NCBI RefSeq assembly: GCF_002982075.1
Contig: NZ_PUEJ01000010.1
Coordinates: 1 to 64,000, forward strand
Direction: 5' to 3'
DNA length: 64,000 nt
Origin: Labrys okinawensis
GTDB lineage: Bacteria; Pseudomonadota; Alphaproteobacteria; Rhizobiales; Labraceae
Shown here: one piece after another, positions 16,666 through 25,102 of the stretch
Position numbering within the stretch: the stretch's first letter is position 1
Layout of the letters: each line of letters opens with the position of its first letter
Notes under the pieces: model-generated
Databases searched by the model: none
What the model saw: the letters and a program-made list of their open reading frames with translations, nothing else
Told to the model about the DNA's origin: nothing
Program-made: the position numbers and the translations under genes

Positions 16666-17127
16666 ATGCCCCGCCTCCATGGCCTTGCGTCCGCCTTGGC
16701 CCTGCTTCTCGCCACCGGCCCGGCCTCGGCTGCCGACACCTCGTCCGACGCCCCTGCTGCTGCGGCGACGCCCGACCTCGCCTCCATCCGGGCCCAGATC
16801 AAGGTGGAGGACTACAAAGCCGCCATAGCGGCCCTCCAACCCCTGGCCGACCAGGGCTCGAAAGATCCCGACGTCTACAATCTGCTCGGCTTCAGCCTGC
16901 GCAAGAGCGGCGACCGCAAGACCGCGCAAACCTTCTACGAGAAGGCGCTCGTCATCGATCCCAACCACAAGGGCGCCCTGGAATATCAGGGCGAGCTCTT
17001 CATCGAAAACGGCGATCTTCCCAAGGCCCAGCAAAATCTTGCGGCCCTGGTCAAGCTTTGCCCCCAGGGCTGCGAAGAGCGCGAAGACCTCGAGAAGGCG
17101 CTGGCACAGGCCGCCAAGCCGAAATAG
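16666..17127 (+). CDS. Secreted tetratricopeptide-repeat protein
   Basis: A 153-residue protein with a signal peptide ending ASA-AD at about residue 23, an Ala/Pro-rich linker, and two to three TPR units: EDYKAAIAALQPLADQG, then VYNLLGFSLRKSGDRKTAQ with FYEKALVIDPNHKGALEYQG, then a partial third. The repeats predict a periplasmic protein-protein scaffold; no partner is apparent. AGGA lies 7 bases before the ATG. It follows trmFO by 172 bases and ends before a palindromic repeat. Confidence 0.8.
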   Translation: MPRLHGLASALALLLATGPASAADTSSDAPAAAATPDLASIRAQIKVEDYKAAIAALQPLADQGSKDPDVYNLLGFSLRKSGDRKTAQTFYEKALVIDPNHKGALEYQGELFIENGDLPKAQQNLAALVKLCPQGCEEREDLEKALAQAAKPK

Positions 17128-17200
17128 TCAGTCCCGCCTGACCCGTTCGGGCCAGCGCCGATGCAATTCCCTTAAGCGCCTTCGAGTTTGCTCGAGCTTT

Positions 17201-17290
17201 GTCATTGCCGGGCTTGACCCGGCAATTCAGCCTGGGTCTCCGCGTTGCGCGGGGCAGCTTCCGAAGAGTCGGGTCAAGCCCCGCTATGAC
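17201..17290. repeat. Dispersed palindromic repeat, copy 2
   Basis: This is the best preserved copy. It opens with GTCATTGCCGGGCTTGACCC (17201-17220), containing the hairpin ATTGCCGGG/CCCGGCAAT, and closes at 17271-17290 with a near-inverted version (18 of 20 bases match). The whole is a roughly 90-base palindromic unit between two convergent genes. Related copies are at 8334 and 59460. It resembles REP/MITE-like intergenic repeats. Confidence 0.75.
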
Positions 17291-17329
17291 CATTCGGAAC
17301 GCTTCCTTCCTACATGAGCTGCATTGGGT

Positions 17330-18217
17330 CTAACGCAGCTTGCGCGAGAAACGCCACAGATGCCATTGGCTGCGCCACTGCGGCAAGTCGGCTTCGTGGC
17401 GAAACCGGTCGAAACCAGGGCGAGCCATACGCCTGAGCAAAGGGTCGACCAGCCCGAGGCCGATATAGGCGGGCGCCACCGTGACGGGCGCGGCTGGCAG
17501 CAATTGCTCGGCCGTATCCAGATGATGCCGCGCCACCCCGGCGAGCTCGGCGAACATCGCACGCATCTCTTCGGTATTGCGCCCGTTCAGCAGGTCCTCG
17601 CGAGCCATTCCGTGCTTGAGCACGAGATCGGCCGGCACGAAAATCTGCCCCCGCGCCGCATGCCGGGCGGCCTGTTTCATCAGGGAGGCGATACCATAGG
17701 CCACACCGGCATGCCCGGCGAGATCGGCACTGCCGGGATCCCCGCCATCGGCAAGGATGAGGCTGGCCAGTCGAAACAGGCTGGAATAGGCCTCGCCGCA
17801 ATAGCCCTCCAGATCGCCGATGCTCTGCAGCAGATCGTCATAGAGATCATGCGTATGGGCATCGATCAGGGTTGCGAGCGCGGAAACAGGCAAATGGTAG
17901 CGGTCCACGGCCGCGAGCAATTCGGAGGCAACGGGATGCCCCGATACATGTCCCCTCGCCTGCCCCTCCAGCAGGTCCCGCCACCATTGCAGGCGGACCT
18001 CGCCCGGCAGGGGCTCCGACACCATGTCCCGTATGCGCTCGATTTCGCTGTTGAAGGCGTAGAGCGCATTGAGGCCGCGCCGATGCTCGGCCGGCGCAAA
18101 CAGATTGGCAAGCCAGCGATTGCGATCATGTTCGCGTAGCAGGCTCGCGCAATAGGCTTCGTTGCTCATGCTGACATTGGTATTGGCCAGGGAATTGGCC
18201 GGTCGATCGGCGCTCAT
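17330..18217 (-). CDS. Squalene/phytoene synthase-like protein (NDUFAF6 type)
   Basis: A 295-residue all-helical protein of the squalene/phytoene synthase superfamily. The family core is visible (LFAPAEHRRGLNALYAFNSEI, RLQWWRDLL, DLEGYCGEAYSSLFRLA), but the two aspartate-rich DXXXD motifs that bind prenyl diphosphate are replaced by NSEIERIRD and GDLEGYCGE. It is therefore more like NDUFAF6, the mitochondrial complex I assembly factor, than a real prenyl synthase. Its ATG overlaps the stop of the Mth938/NDUFAF3-like gene by 4 bases (18214-18217), and secDF lies upstream on the same strand. Confidence 0.85.
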   Translation of the reverse strand: MSADRPANSLANTNVSMSNEAYCASLLREHDRNRWLANLFAPAEHRRGLNALYAFNSEIERIRDMVSEPLPGEVRLQWWRDLLEGQARGHVSGHPVASELLAAVDRYHLPVSALATLIDAHTHDLYDDLLQSIGDLEGYCGEAYSSLFRLASLILADGGDPGSADLAGHAGVAYGIASLMKQAARHAARGQIFVPADLVLKHGMAREDLLNGRNTEEMRAMFAELAGVARHHLDTAEQLLPAAPVTVAPAYIGLGLVDPLLRRMARPGFDRFRHEADLPQWRSQWHLWRFSRKLR

Positions 18218-18594
18218 GGCACGGCGATCAAGGCAGCAGCGACGCGCCGATCCTCGGCGAGCAAGACGTTCCAGGTGCGTGTGGCCGCGCCCGTCGGCAT
18301 CGCGTCGACGACGATCTTCAGATCGCGAAAACGCCAGCGCAGCGCCTCGGGGAAAAAAACAACATCGGGGCCGGTGCCGACAAGCAGGATCTCGATGGCA
18401 TCGGCTTCCGCGAAGACCGGCTCGAAGGCCTGGACCGAGAACTCGGCCGCGCTCGTCACCGGCCAGGCATGCATGCCCGAAGGCAAGCAAAGAAGCGAGC
18501 CGCGATGCGACATTTCCGCAAAGCGGAAACCGCCGGTGCCATAGGCATCGATCGGCGCCACACGCGGCAGGAAGCGCCGTTCGCCTCCGGTCAT
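18214..18594 (-). CDS. Mth938/DUF498 family protein (NDUFAF3-like)
   Basis: A 126-residue protein of the Mth938 fold. Landmarks are IDAYGTGGFRFAEMSHRGS near the start, LLVGTGPDVVFFPEALRWRF in the middle and the late LLAEDRRVAAALI. Eukaryotic NDUFAF3 belongs to the same family and is needed for complex I assembly. It lies 6 bases after secF and is coupled by overlap to the phytoene-synthase-like gene, a complex-I-assembly-factor pair beside membrane-insertion genes. Biochemical function in bacteria is not established. Confidence 0.85.
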   Translation of the reverse strand: MTGGERRFLPRVAPIDAYGTGGFRFAEMSHRGSLLCLPSGMHAWPVTSAAEFSVQAFEPVFAEADAIEILLVGTGPDVVFFPEALRWRFRDLKIVVDAMPTGAATRTWNVLLAEDRRVAAALIAVP

Positions 18595-18600
18595 GGCAGC

Positions 18601-19551
18601 TTACTCCGGCTTGTCGCCTCCGGCCGTCTCATGGCTGCCCGGACGCAGGCCCAGATAGATCAGGACGGGCGAGGCAATGAAGATCGAGGTGTAGGTACCG
18701 ACCAGCACCACACCGAACAGCATGGTGGCAGTGAAGCTGTGAATGGCGTGGCCCCCGAACAGAAGCAGGGCGAGCAGCGCCAATGCCACGGTGACATGGG
18801 TGATCACCGAGCGCGACAGCGTGGCGTTGATCGATTCGTCCAAGAGCTCATCCATCGGCTTCTTCTTGTACTTGCGCAGGAGCTCGCGGATACGGTCGTA
18901 GATCACCACCGTGTCGTTGAGCGAATAGCCGAGGATGGTCAGCAGCGCGGCGACGCTGGTGAGGTCGAAATCGATCTGCGTCAGCGACATGAAGCCGATG
19001 GTCAGCACGATATCGTGCACGTTGGCGATCATGGCGCCGACGGCGAATTGCCAGTCGAAGCGGAACCACAGATAGATCAGAATGCCCAGAATGGCGACGA
19101 AGATGCCAACTGTGCCGACCGTCACCAGTTCCTGCGAGACGCTCGGACCGATGATCTGGATCTGGTCGTCCTTGCCGGAAATATAGTCGGGCGCAAGGGT
19201 CTGCTTGACCTTCTCGGCTACCGCATTCTGCTCCGCGTCGCCGCCCGGCTGCAGGGCGATGCGCATGAGCACCTGCCCCTTATCGCCGAAACTCTGGATC
19301 TGGACCTCGCCCAGCCCGAGCGGGGCCAGCTTGTCGCGAATGGCCTGCACATCGGCCTGCCCCGATTGAGCCGTGACGCCAAGGGCGATGCCGCCCTTGA
19401 AATCGATGCCGTAATTCAGGCCATGGGTAAAGAAGAGCACCAGAGCCAGGATCGACAGCACAGCCGAAATCGGAAAGCTGATACGCCGAAACCGAATGAA
19501 GCCGAAGCTGGTGTTGTCGGGAACAATGCGAAGATGGCGCACCGCGCTCAC
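18601..19551 (-). CDS. secF: Protein translocase subunit SecF
   Basis: A 316-residue inner-membrane protein that works with SecD and uses the proton gradient to help pull secreted proteins through SecYEG. It has six membrane segments, the first at about residues 28-46, then the conserved GIDFKGGIALGV, a periplasmic domain to about residue 150, and five C-terminal spans with SLNDTVVIYDRIRE, the usual motif in the second half. secD precedes it with a 12-base gap. Confidence 0.96.
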   Translation of the reverse strand: MSAVRHLRIVPDNTSFGFIRFRRISFPISAVLSILALVLFFTHGLNYGIDFKGGIALGVTAQSGQADVQAIRDKLAPLGLGEVQIQSFGDKGQVLMRIALQPGGDAEQNAVAEKVKQTLAPDYISGKDDQIQIIGPSVSQELVTVGTVGIFVAILGILIYLWFRFDWQFAVGAMIANVHDIVLTIGFMSLTQIDFDLTSVAALLTILGYSLNDTVVIYDRIRELLRKYKKKPMDELLDESINATLSRSVITHVTVALALLALLLFGGHAIHSFTATMLFGVVLVGTYTSIFIASPVLIYLGLRPGSHETAGGDKPE

Positions 19552-19563
19552 TCCATCAATCTA

Positions 19564-21162
19564 TCAAATCGGGATGGAACGAGGCTTGACCCCGCGATAC
19601 CACCAGGAAACCAACAGGCGCGTGACCGTGAAGGCAGTGAACACCGTGGTGATGATGCCGATTCCCAGCGTCACCGCGAAGCCCTTCACGGCGCCGGTGC
19701 CGACGAAATACAGCACGGCAGCGGCAATGAAGGTGGTGATGTTGGAATCGAGAATGGTCGCCAAAGCTCGGGCAAAGCCGGCATCGAGCGACATCAGCAC
19801 GGTTCGTCCGGCCCGAACCTCCTCCCGTATGCGCTCATAGATCAGCACGTTGGAATCAACCGCGATGCCGACCGTCAGCACGATGCCGGCGATACCCGGC
19901 AAGGTCAGTGTCGCACCGAGCAGGGATAGAATGCCGAAGATCATGCCGACATTGAGGGCCACGGCGATCGAGGCGATAATGCCGAACAGGCCATAGCTGG
20001 CAATCATGAAGCCGACGACCAAAAGAGAGCCGACCAGGGCCGCCATCTCGCCGGCACGAATGGCCGCCTGCCCGAGGCCCGGGCCGACCGTCTGCTCCTG
20101 AATCACCGTCATCGGCGCGGGCAAGGCGCCCGACCGCAGCAGCAGCGCCAGATCCTGCGCCTGCTGCGTCGTGAAGCTGCCGGAGATTTGGCCCGAACCG
20201 CCAGTGATCGGTTCGCGAATGACGGGCGCCGACAACACCTTGCCATCGAGCACGATGGCGAAAGGCTTGTTGACATTCTCCGTCGTGACACGGCCGAACT
20301 GGCGAGCGCCATTGGTGTTGAAGCGGAAGGAGACCACGGGCTCACGCGTATTCTGGTCGAAGCTCGCCTGGGCGTCGGTCAGTTCGTCGCCGGCGACCAT
20401 CACCTGGTCTTCGATCAGATAATTCTGGCCTCCGTCCGCCGACGGCAGAACCGTGGAGCCCACGGGCGGCCGCGTGCGCATAGCCTGGTCCACAGGCATG
20501 CTCAGATCGACCAGGCGAAACTCGAGCTTGGCCGTCTGGCCCAACAGATTCTTGAAGCGATCAGGATCTTCCAGCCCTGGCAACTGCACCACGATGCGAT
20601 CTTCGCCCTGGCGCTGAATGATCGGCTCGACCACACCGGTCTGGTTGACGCGATTACCGACGATCTCCACCGAACGCTGGACGATGCGGGTCATGCGGTC
20701 ACGCAGGCCTTCATCGGTCAGTGCCACGCTGACCTGCCCCGGCGTCGAGGATGTGATGGTCGCGGTGCGGTTGCCGGTGCCGAACAGATTGCCGTCGGCG
20801 GGGTTGCCCAGCACCTGCAGCAGCTGAACGGCCTTTTCGGTGTCGGCCGGATTGGGCAGCGTCACCAGGATGCCGCGCCCCTGCAGGGCGGCCTGGCTGC
20901 GGATCTTGTTGTCGTTCAGGATCTGGCGCGCCTGCGAGCGCAGGCTGGCGACCTGTTCCTTGATCACCGCATTCCTGTCGATCTCGAGCAGGAAGTAGGA
21001 ACCGCCCTGAAGATCGAGCCCGAGCGTCAGCGTCTTGTGCGGCAGCCAGGACGGCATCGCCTTGACCCAACTGGCCGGCATCAGATTGGGTGCGGCGAGC
21101 CATAGACCGATCAGCAAGGTGAGAAGAACCGAAGCCGTCTTGGCGGGAGAAAAGTGCAGCAT
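19564..21162 (-). CDS. secD: Protein translocase subunit SecD
   Basis: A 532-residue partner of SecF. It has an N-terminal membrane segment at about residues 8-25, then GLDLQGGSYFLLEID, a large periplasmic P1 domain (about residues 50-350) and five further spans containing VDSNVLIYERIREE. Length and order are normal. It is transcribed with yajC upstream (132 bases away) and secF downstream; the three products form the SecDF-YajC accessory complex. Confidence 0.96.
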   Translation of the reverse strand: MLHFSPAKTASVLLTLLIGLWLAAPNLMPASWVKAMPSWLPHKTLTLGLDLQGGSYFLLEIDRNAVIKEQVASLRSQARQILNDNKIRSQAALQGRGILVTLPNPADTEKAVQLLQVLGNPADGNLFGTGNRTATITSSTPGQVSVALTDEGLRDRMTRIVQRSVEIVGNRVNQTGVVEPIIQRQGEDRIVVQLPGLEDPDRFKNLLGQTAKLEFRLVDLSMPVDQAMRTRPPVGSTVLPSADGGQNYLIEDQVMVAGDELTDAQASFDQNTREPVVSFRFNTNGARQFGRVTTENVNKPFAIVLDGKVLSAPVIREPITGGSGQISGSFTTQQAQDLALLLRSGALPAPMTVIQEQTVGPGLGQAAIRAGEMAALVGSLLVVGFMIASYGLFGIIASIAVALNVGMIFGILSLLGATLTLPGIAGIVLTVGIAVDSNVLIYERIREEVRAGRTVLMSLDAGFARALATILDSNITTFIAAAVLYFVGTGAVKGFAVTLGIGIITTVFTAFTVTRLLVSWWYRGVKPRSIPI

Positions 21163-21294
21163 AGCGGAGCAATTCCGAGCCTTGACAGGCCATTCTCAGG
21201 ACAGTCGGGAGATGAAGAACCGCGCCGACCCTATCCTGAGTCTCTTATCGTGTCTTGTGATCGAAACCAAAGAAGGGCGTTACCCCTGCAGGCC

Positions 21295-21645
21295 TCAGGC
21301 AGCTTCGGTCTTCTTCACCGGCTCGGTCTTGGAGCGGACGGTGACCACCATCTCGCGGATGACCTTCACGCGGACTCCTTCGGCGATTTCGGCCTCGATC
21401 TCGGACTCGCCTTCGACCGCCTTGGTGACCTTGCCGATCATCCCGCCCGACATCACGATGGTATCGCCACGACGGATTGCCTTTAGCAGAGCGGCCTGTT
21501 CCTTCGCCTTGCGCTGCTGAGGGCGGATCAGCAGGAAATAGAAGATCACGAACATCGCGATCGGCAGCAGCAGCGTGCCGCCGAGACTGGAGAACAGGTC
21601 GCCGCCGCCCTGGGCTGCCTGGGCAAAGGCTGGTGTCGTGAACAT
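21295..21645 (-). CDS. yajC: Preprotein translocase subunit YajC
   Basis: A 116-residue single-span membrane protein. The span LLLPIAMFVIFYFLLIRPQQ ends in the diagnostic RPQQ at about residues 42-45, followed by a cytoplasmic domain with GDTIVMSGGMIGKV. I take ATG 21645 because GAGAGG lies about 8 bases upstream and the protein then matches family length; the frame is open further upstream without support. First gene of the yajC-secD-secF-Mth938 run. Confidence 0.95.
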   Translation of the reverse strand: MFTTPAFAQAAQGGGDLFSSLGGTLLLPIAMFVIFYFLLIRPQQRKAKEQAALLKAIRRGDTIVMSGGMIGKVTKAVEGESEIEAEIAEGVRVKVIREMVVTVRSKTEPVKKTEAA

Positions 21646-22028
21646 GGGATCGCCTCTCAAGAGAAGCGGCCGGGACAGCCCAGCCGCGAATTCGCGCGGA
21701 ATATAGTGAACCAGCCACCGAAAGCAAACAGAACGCCACTTTCGCCTAGCACATGACGAAAAATTCATGGCTAACGATGTGGGAAACCGTCCGTTCGGCT
21801 ATCACGGCCTTTCGTCACGGACCAAGCGCCGGCGGGGAATCGCGCTCCCTGCGTCAAGGGAGCAGCCGGCTGGTCACGCCCCTGCCACGATCGGCGTCCG
21901 CCGGCGCCAGCCGTTTTGCGGCCGGTATCAAGCCTCGTCTGAGGGCGGGCGCGGCATGGCGCCGCTTTTCAGCGCCCCGCCGGCGCGTTAGAGACGAAGA
22001 GCCCCGAAATTCATTTCATCTGGTTGCC
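21646..22028. other. Intergenic region between divergent yajC and DUF815 genes
   Basis: 383 bases. The plus frame running into the DUF815 gene is open but encodes an Arg/Ser-rich stretch without family character, so I do not extend the gene into it. A small hairpin GCTCCC/GGGAGC lies at 21844-21863. It must hold both promoters; no clear boxes or operator were seen. Confidence 0.5.
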
Positions 22029-22895
22029 ATGACAAACGTTTCATCCAGCGAATTGCCGCAATTGCTCGCCCGCATCGCCGAAGCGCTGGAGCGGCTGGCG
22101 CCGCCCGCCGCCATCAAGGCCGACTTCGATGCCGCCGAGGCCTTCATCTGGCAGGCCAGCGAAAAATATCTGCAACCCGTGCCGAAGGTGAACAGGGTTG
22201 CCATGCCGCTGCTCAAGGGCATCGACCTGGTGCGCGATCTCCTGGTCGACAATACCGAGCGCTTCGCCCGCGGGCTGCCTGCCAACAACGCCTTGCTCTG
22301 GGGGGCCCGCGGCATGGGCAAGTCGTCGCTGGTGAAGGCATCCCATGCCGACATCAACGCCAAGGTCGGCGGCATCCTGAAGCTGATCGAGATCCATCGC
22401 GAGGACATCGACAGCCTGCCCGAACTGATGAACCTCACCCGTCGGGCTCCCTATCGCTTCATCGTGTTCTGCGATGATCTCTCCTTCGACAGCGACGACA
22501 CCTCCTACAAATCACTCAAGGCGGCGCTGGAGGGGGGCGTCGAAGGGCGTCCGGACAATCTCATCTTCTACGCAACCTCGAACCGTCGTCACCTGATGCC
22601 CCGCGATATGATCGACAATGAGCGATCGACGGCGATCAATCCCGGCGAGGCGGTGGAAGAGAAAGTGTCGCTCTCCGATCGTTTCGGCCTGTGGCTCGGC
22701 TTCCATCGCTGCAGCCAGGACGATTACCTCGACATGGTCTATGGCTATGCCGATCATTTTGGCCTCGATCTCGATCGCGACACCATGCGGGCCGAGGCCC
22801 TCGAATGGGCGACGACCCGCGGCGCCCGCTCCGGCCGTACGGCCTGGCAATATGTGCAGGATCTCGCAGGTCGACTGGGCAAGACCCTGAACTGA
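22029..22895 (+). CDS. DUF815 family AAA-type ATPase
   Basis: A 288-residue P-loop NTPase. The Walker A is GARGMGKSSL at about residues 97-106, the Walker B-like segment is FIVFCDDLSF near 140, and a sensor region YATSNRRHLMP follows near 185. The whole protein matches DUF815, a widely conserved AAA family of unknown role. It is not part of the minus-strand operons on either side, although as I recall it is regularly found between yajC and the LysM/M23 gene in this order. Confidence 0.88.
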   Translation: MTNVSSSELPQLLARIAEALERLAPPAAIKADFDAAEAFIWQASEKYLQPVPKVNRVAMPLLKGIDLVRDLLVDNTERFARGLPANNALLWGARGMGKSSLVKASHADINAKVGGILKLIEIHREDIDSLPELMNLTRRAPYRFIVFCDDLSFDSDDTSYKSLKAALEGGVEGRPDNLIFYATSNRRHLMPRDMIDNERSTAINPGEAVEEKVSLSDRFGLWLGFHRCSQDDYLDMVYGYADHFGLDLDRDTMRAEALEWATTRGARSGRTAWQYVQDLAGRLGKTLN

Positions 22896-22987
22896 ACGGC
22901 TTCCTTCGGCGTAATGAAAAGTGGCCCGACATCACTGCCGGGCCACTCGAGCTGCTTCGGGGTCTCGCGGAGAAGCAGATTTCGTTA

Positions 22988-24784
22988 TCAGGTGCCGGAA
23001 AGATAGCGGGTCGGATCGACCGGCGCTGCACCTTTGCGGACTTCGAACAGCACCTGCGGCGAGGTCACGTTGCCGGTCTGGCCCGCTGTCGCGATCGTCT
23101 GGCCTCGCCGGACGGTTTCGCCCTTCTTGACGTCGAGCTGCTTGGCATGGCCATAAGCCGTGACATAGCCGTTGGCATGGCGGATGAGGATCAGATTGCC
23201 ATAGCCTTTCAGTTCGTTGCCGGCATAGGCGACGACGCCATCCTCGGCAGCCTTCACCTCGGTTCCTTCCGGCACGGAAATATTGATGCCGTCGCTGTTG
23301 CGGCCGAAGCTCTGGATGATGCGCCCCTTCACCGGCCAGCGGAACTCCGGGCTGCCCGGAGTGGCGGCATTGGCGTCCTTCGGCAGTTCCGCGGCAGGAG
23401 CAGCCGGTAGCTGCGCGCTTGCGGCGGGCGGGATCGTTCCGGTCGCGACCGGCGCAGGCTGGCTGGCTTCGGCAGGCTTGACCGGCTTGGCGGCTGCCAC
23501 CTGAGCGGGCTTGCTGACCGGCACCTTCTGCTTGGCTGCCGCCAGCTTCTCGGCCTTGAGCTTGCTCGCTTTGACCGCATCGGCCGGCTTGGCAGCCGCC
23601 ACCTGGGCAGGCTTGGCCTTGACCTCGGCCGGAGCAACCCTCGCCGTCTGAACCGGCTTGACGGCAACCGGCTTGACGGTCGCGGTTTTGACGGTCTGCC
23701 CATGCGGCGCGGCTACCTGCATAGCCTCGGCGGCAATCGACTTCTGCGTCTTGGTGGTCTTCACCGGAGCCGGGGCGGCTGCACGTGCTGTTTGCACCGG
23801 CTTGGGCGCTGCCACAGGCCGCGGCTGCACGGCCGCGGCGACCGGCACGTCACGAGGCGGACGGTTGTCAACGACAGCTTCGGCCGCCGGTGCCGGCGCA
23901 GCGGCGTGGGCGGTTCCGCGTACGACCAGTTTCTGGCCGATTTTGACGCTCATCCATTCATCGATACCGTTCTCCTTGGCCAGACGCGGACGCGTCGTGC
24001 CATAGGCCTTGGCGATCGACGTCAGCGTCTCGCCCGGCTTGACGACGTGAACGCCGGAGGCAGCAGCGACAGGAGCCGGCTTCGGCTTGGCGCCCGCTGC
24101 CGGCGTGGTGGCGACAGGGCGAACCTTGACCTCGCCAACGCTACCGCGCGACGTTTCAGGCGCATCGCCGGGATAAGGCTGGTCGGTATTCGCGGCCACC
24201 GTCGTCACCGCGGCATTGCCATTCTGGGCCGCATTGTAGACGGGAATGATGACTTGCTGTCCCGGTGTCAGCGAACGGGAAGTCAGGCCATTGACCTTCA
24301 TGATCGCATCGGAGGGCACGCCGTAGCGGTTGGAGAGCGTGTTGACGGTCTCTCCTGCGGCAGCGGTGACCGGCGTTCCGCCCGTGGCGGTCCAGCCACC
24401 GGCCTTGAAGCCACCAATCTGCGGCGCTGGCGTCGAGATCGCGCCGGTCACGATCGGCTGCTCGCCGCGCGCCAGGCGATATTGCGTGGAGGGCGTGCTG
24501 CGTTGCGCCACGGCGCCGACCGGCGGCAGAGGCTGCGAGGCAACCACACCCGCCGCGGGCACGGTGTTGACGGCGTAGCCGGAGTTGTCATAGCGCGGCC
24601 TCGCCTTGGAAGGCTGGGGCTGGGCGTAGGCCAACTGGTTGTCGCTCGAGGTGAACGGATTGGAGAAGGGATTCTCGGCGAACCTCGATGTGTCGCTGCA
24701 GCTTGCTGCGAGGCCTGCCACCAGGGCGATCACGGCGACGCGCGACAAGTGGCGCGAACGGATCAATTCGATCGGAAAACGCAT
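22988..24784 (-). CDS. LysM/LytM (M23-like) lipoprotein, probable amidase activator (NlpD/DipM type)
   Basis: A 598-residue envelope protein. It starts with a lipoprotein signal (LAASCSD, lipidated Cys about residue 29). Two LysM peptidoglycan-binding domains follow (about residues 130-185 and 245-295), then a long Ala/Pro/Lys-rich linker and a C-terminal LytM domain (about 480-598). The zinc ligands of an active M23 peptidase are missing: the HXXXD site reads NSDGINIS and the HXH site reads QVLFEV. It is therefore probably a non-catalytic activator of cell-wall amidases at division, like NlpD, EnvC and DipM. As I recall, this gene usually follows pcm directly; here a P450 gene intervenes. 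Confidence 0.88.
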   Translation of the reverse strand: MRFPIELIRSRHLSRVAVIALVAGLAASCSDTSRFAENPFSNPFTSSDNQLAYAQPQPSKARPRYDNSGYAVNTVPAAGVVASQPLPPVGAVAQRSTPSTQYRLARGEQPIVTGAISTPAPQIGGFKAGGWTATGGTPVTAAAGETVNTLSNRYGVPSDAIMKVNGLTSRSLTPGQQVIIPVYNAAQNGNAAVTTVAANTDQPYPGDAPETSRGSVGEVKVRPVATTPAAGAKPKPAPVAAASGVHVVKPGETLTSIAKAYGTTRPRLAKENGIDEWMSVKIGQKLVVRGTAHAAAPAPAAEAVVDNRPPRDVPVAAAVQPRPVAAPKPVQTARAAAPAPVKTTKTQKSIAAEAMQVAAPHGQTVKTATVKPVAVKPVQTARVAPAEVKAKPAQVAAAKPADAVKASKLKAEKLAAAKQKVPVSKPAQVAAAKPVKPAEASQPAPVATGTIPPAASAQLPAAPAAELPKDANAATPGSPEFRWPVKGRIIQSFGRNSDGINISVPEGTEVKAAEDGVVAYAGNELKGYGNLILIRHANGYVTAYGHAKQLDVKKGETVRRGQTIATAGQTGNVTSPQVLFEVRKGAAPVDPTRYLSGT

Positions 24785-25102
24785 AGGACGCTCACACCCA
24801 CGCTTGAGAAGAAGATGGGGTGATTAAGCCTCTATTGGGGTAAACAACGCCTTAAGAGCCGGACTCAATTTGGACAGAATTTGGAAAAGGGGCCCGATTG
24901 CACGGGGGCGTACAGGCTGCCCTGCGCGCGCCTCATCTCATTGAGATCGCTTTACTTTTCAGCCTAGAACTTCACGCTCCAACCTGTGTCCCGGCAGGAG
25001 TTCACAATCGAGGGACAGGATCGCTCCCGCCTCAGGCGTTAAAGCTACGCCGCGCCGGCATGCGCAGGGAATCGGCATCACCGGCGCGACTCACGAAGGG
25101 CG
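24785..25102. other. Intergenic region between P450 and LysM/LytM genes
   Basis: 318 bases. Seen in it: a short palindrome TCTCATTGAGA near 24945 and an inverted repeat CGCGCCGG/CCGGCGCG at 25051-25088, just after the P450 stop in the minus direction, which could be a weak terminator. It should also contain the promoter of the LysM/LytM gene. No gene is evident. Confidence 0.45.
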
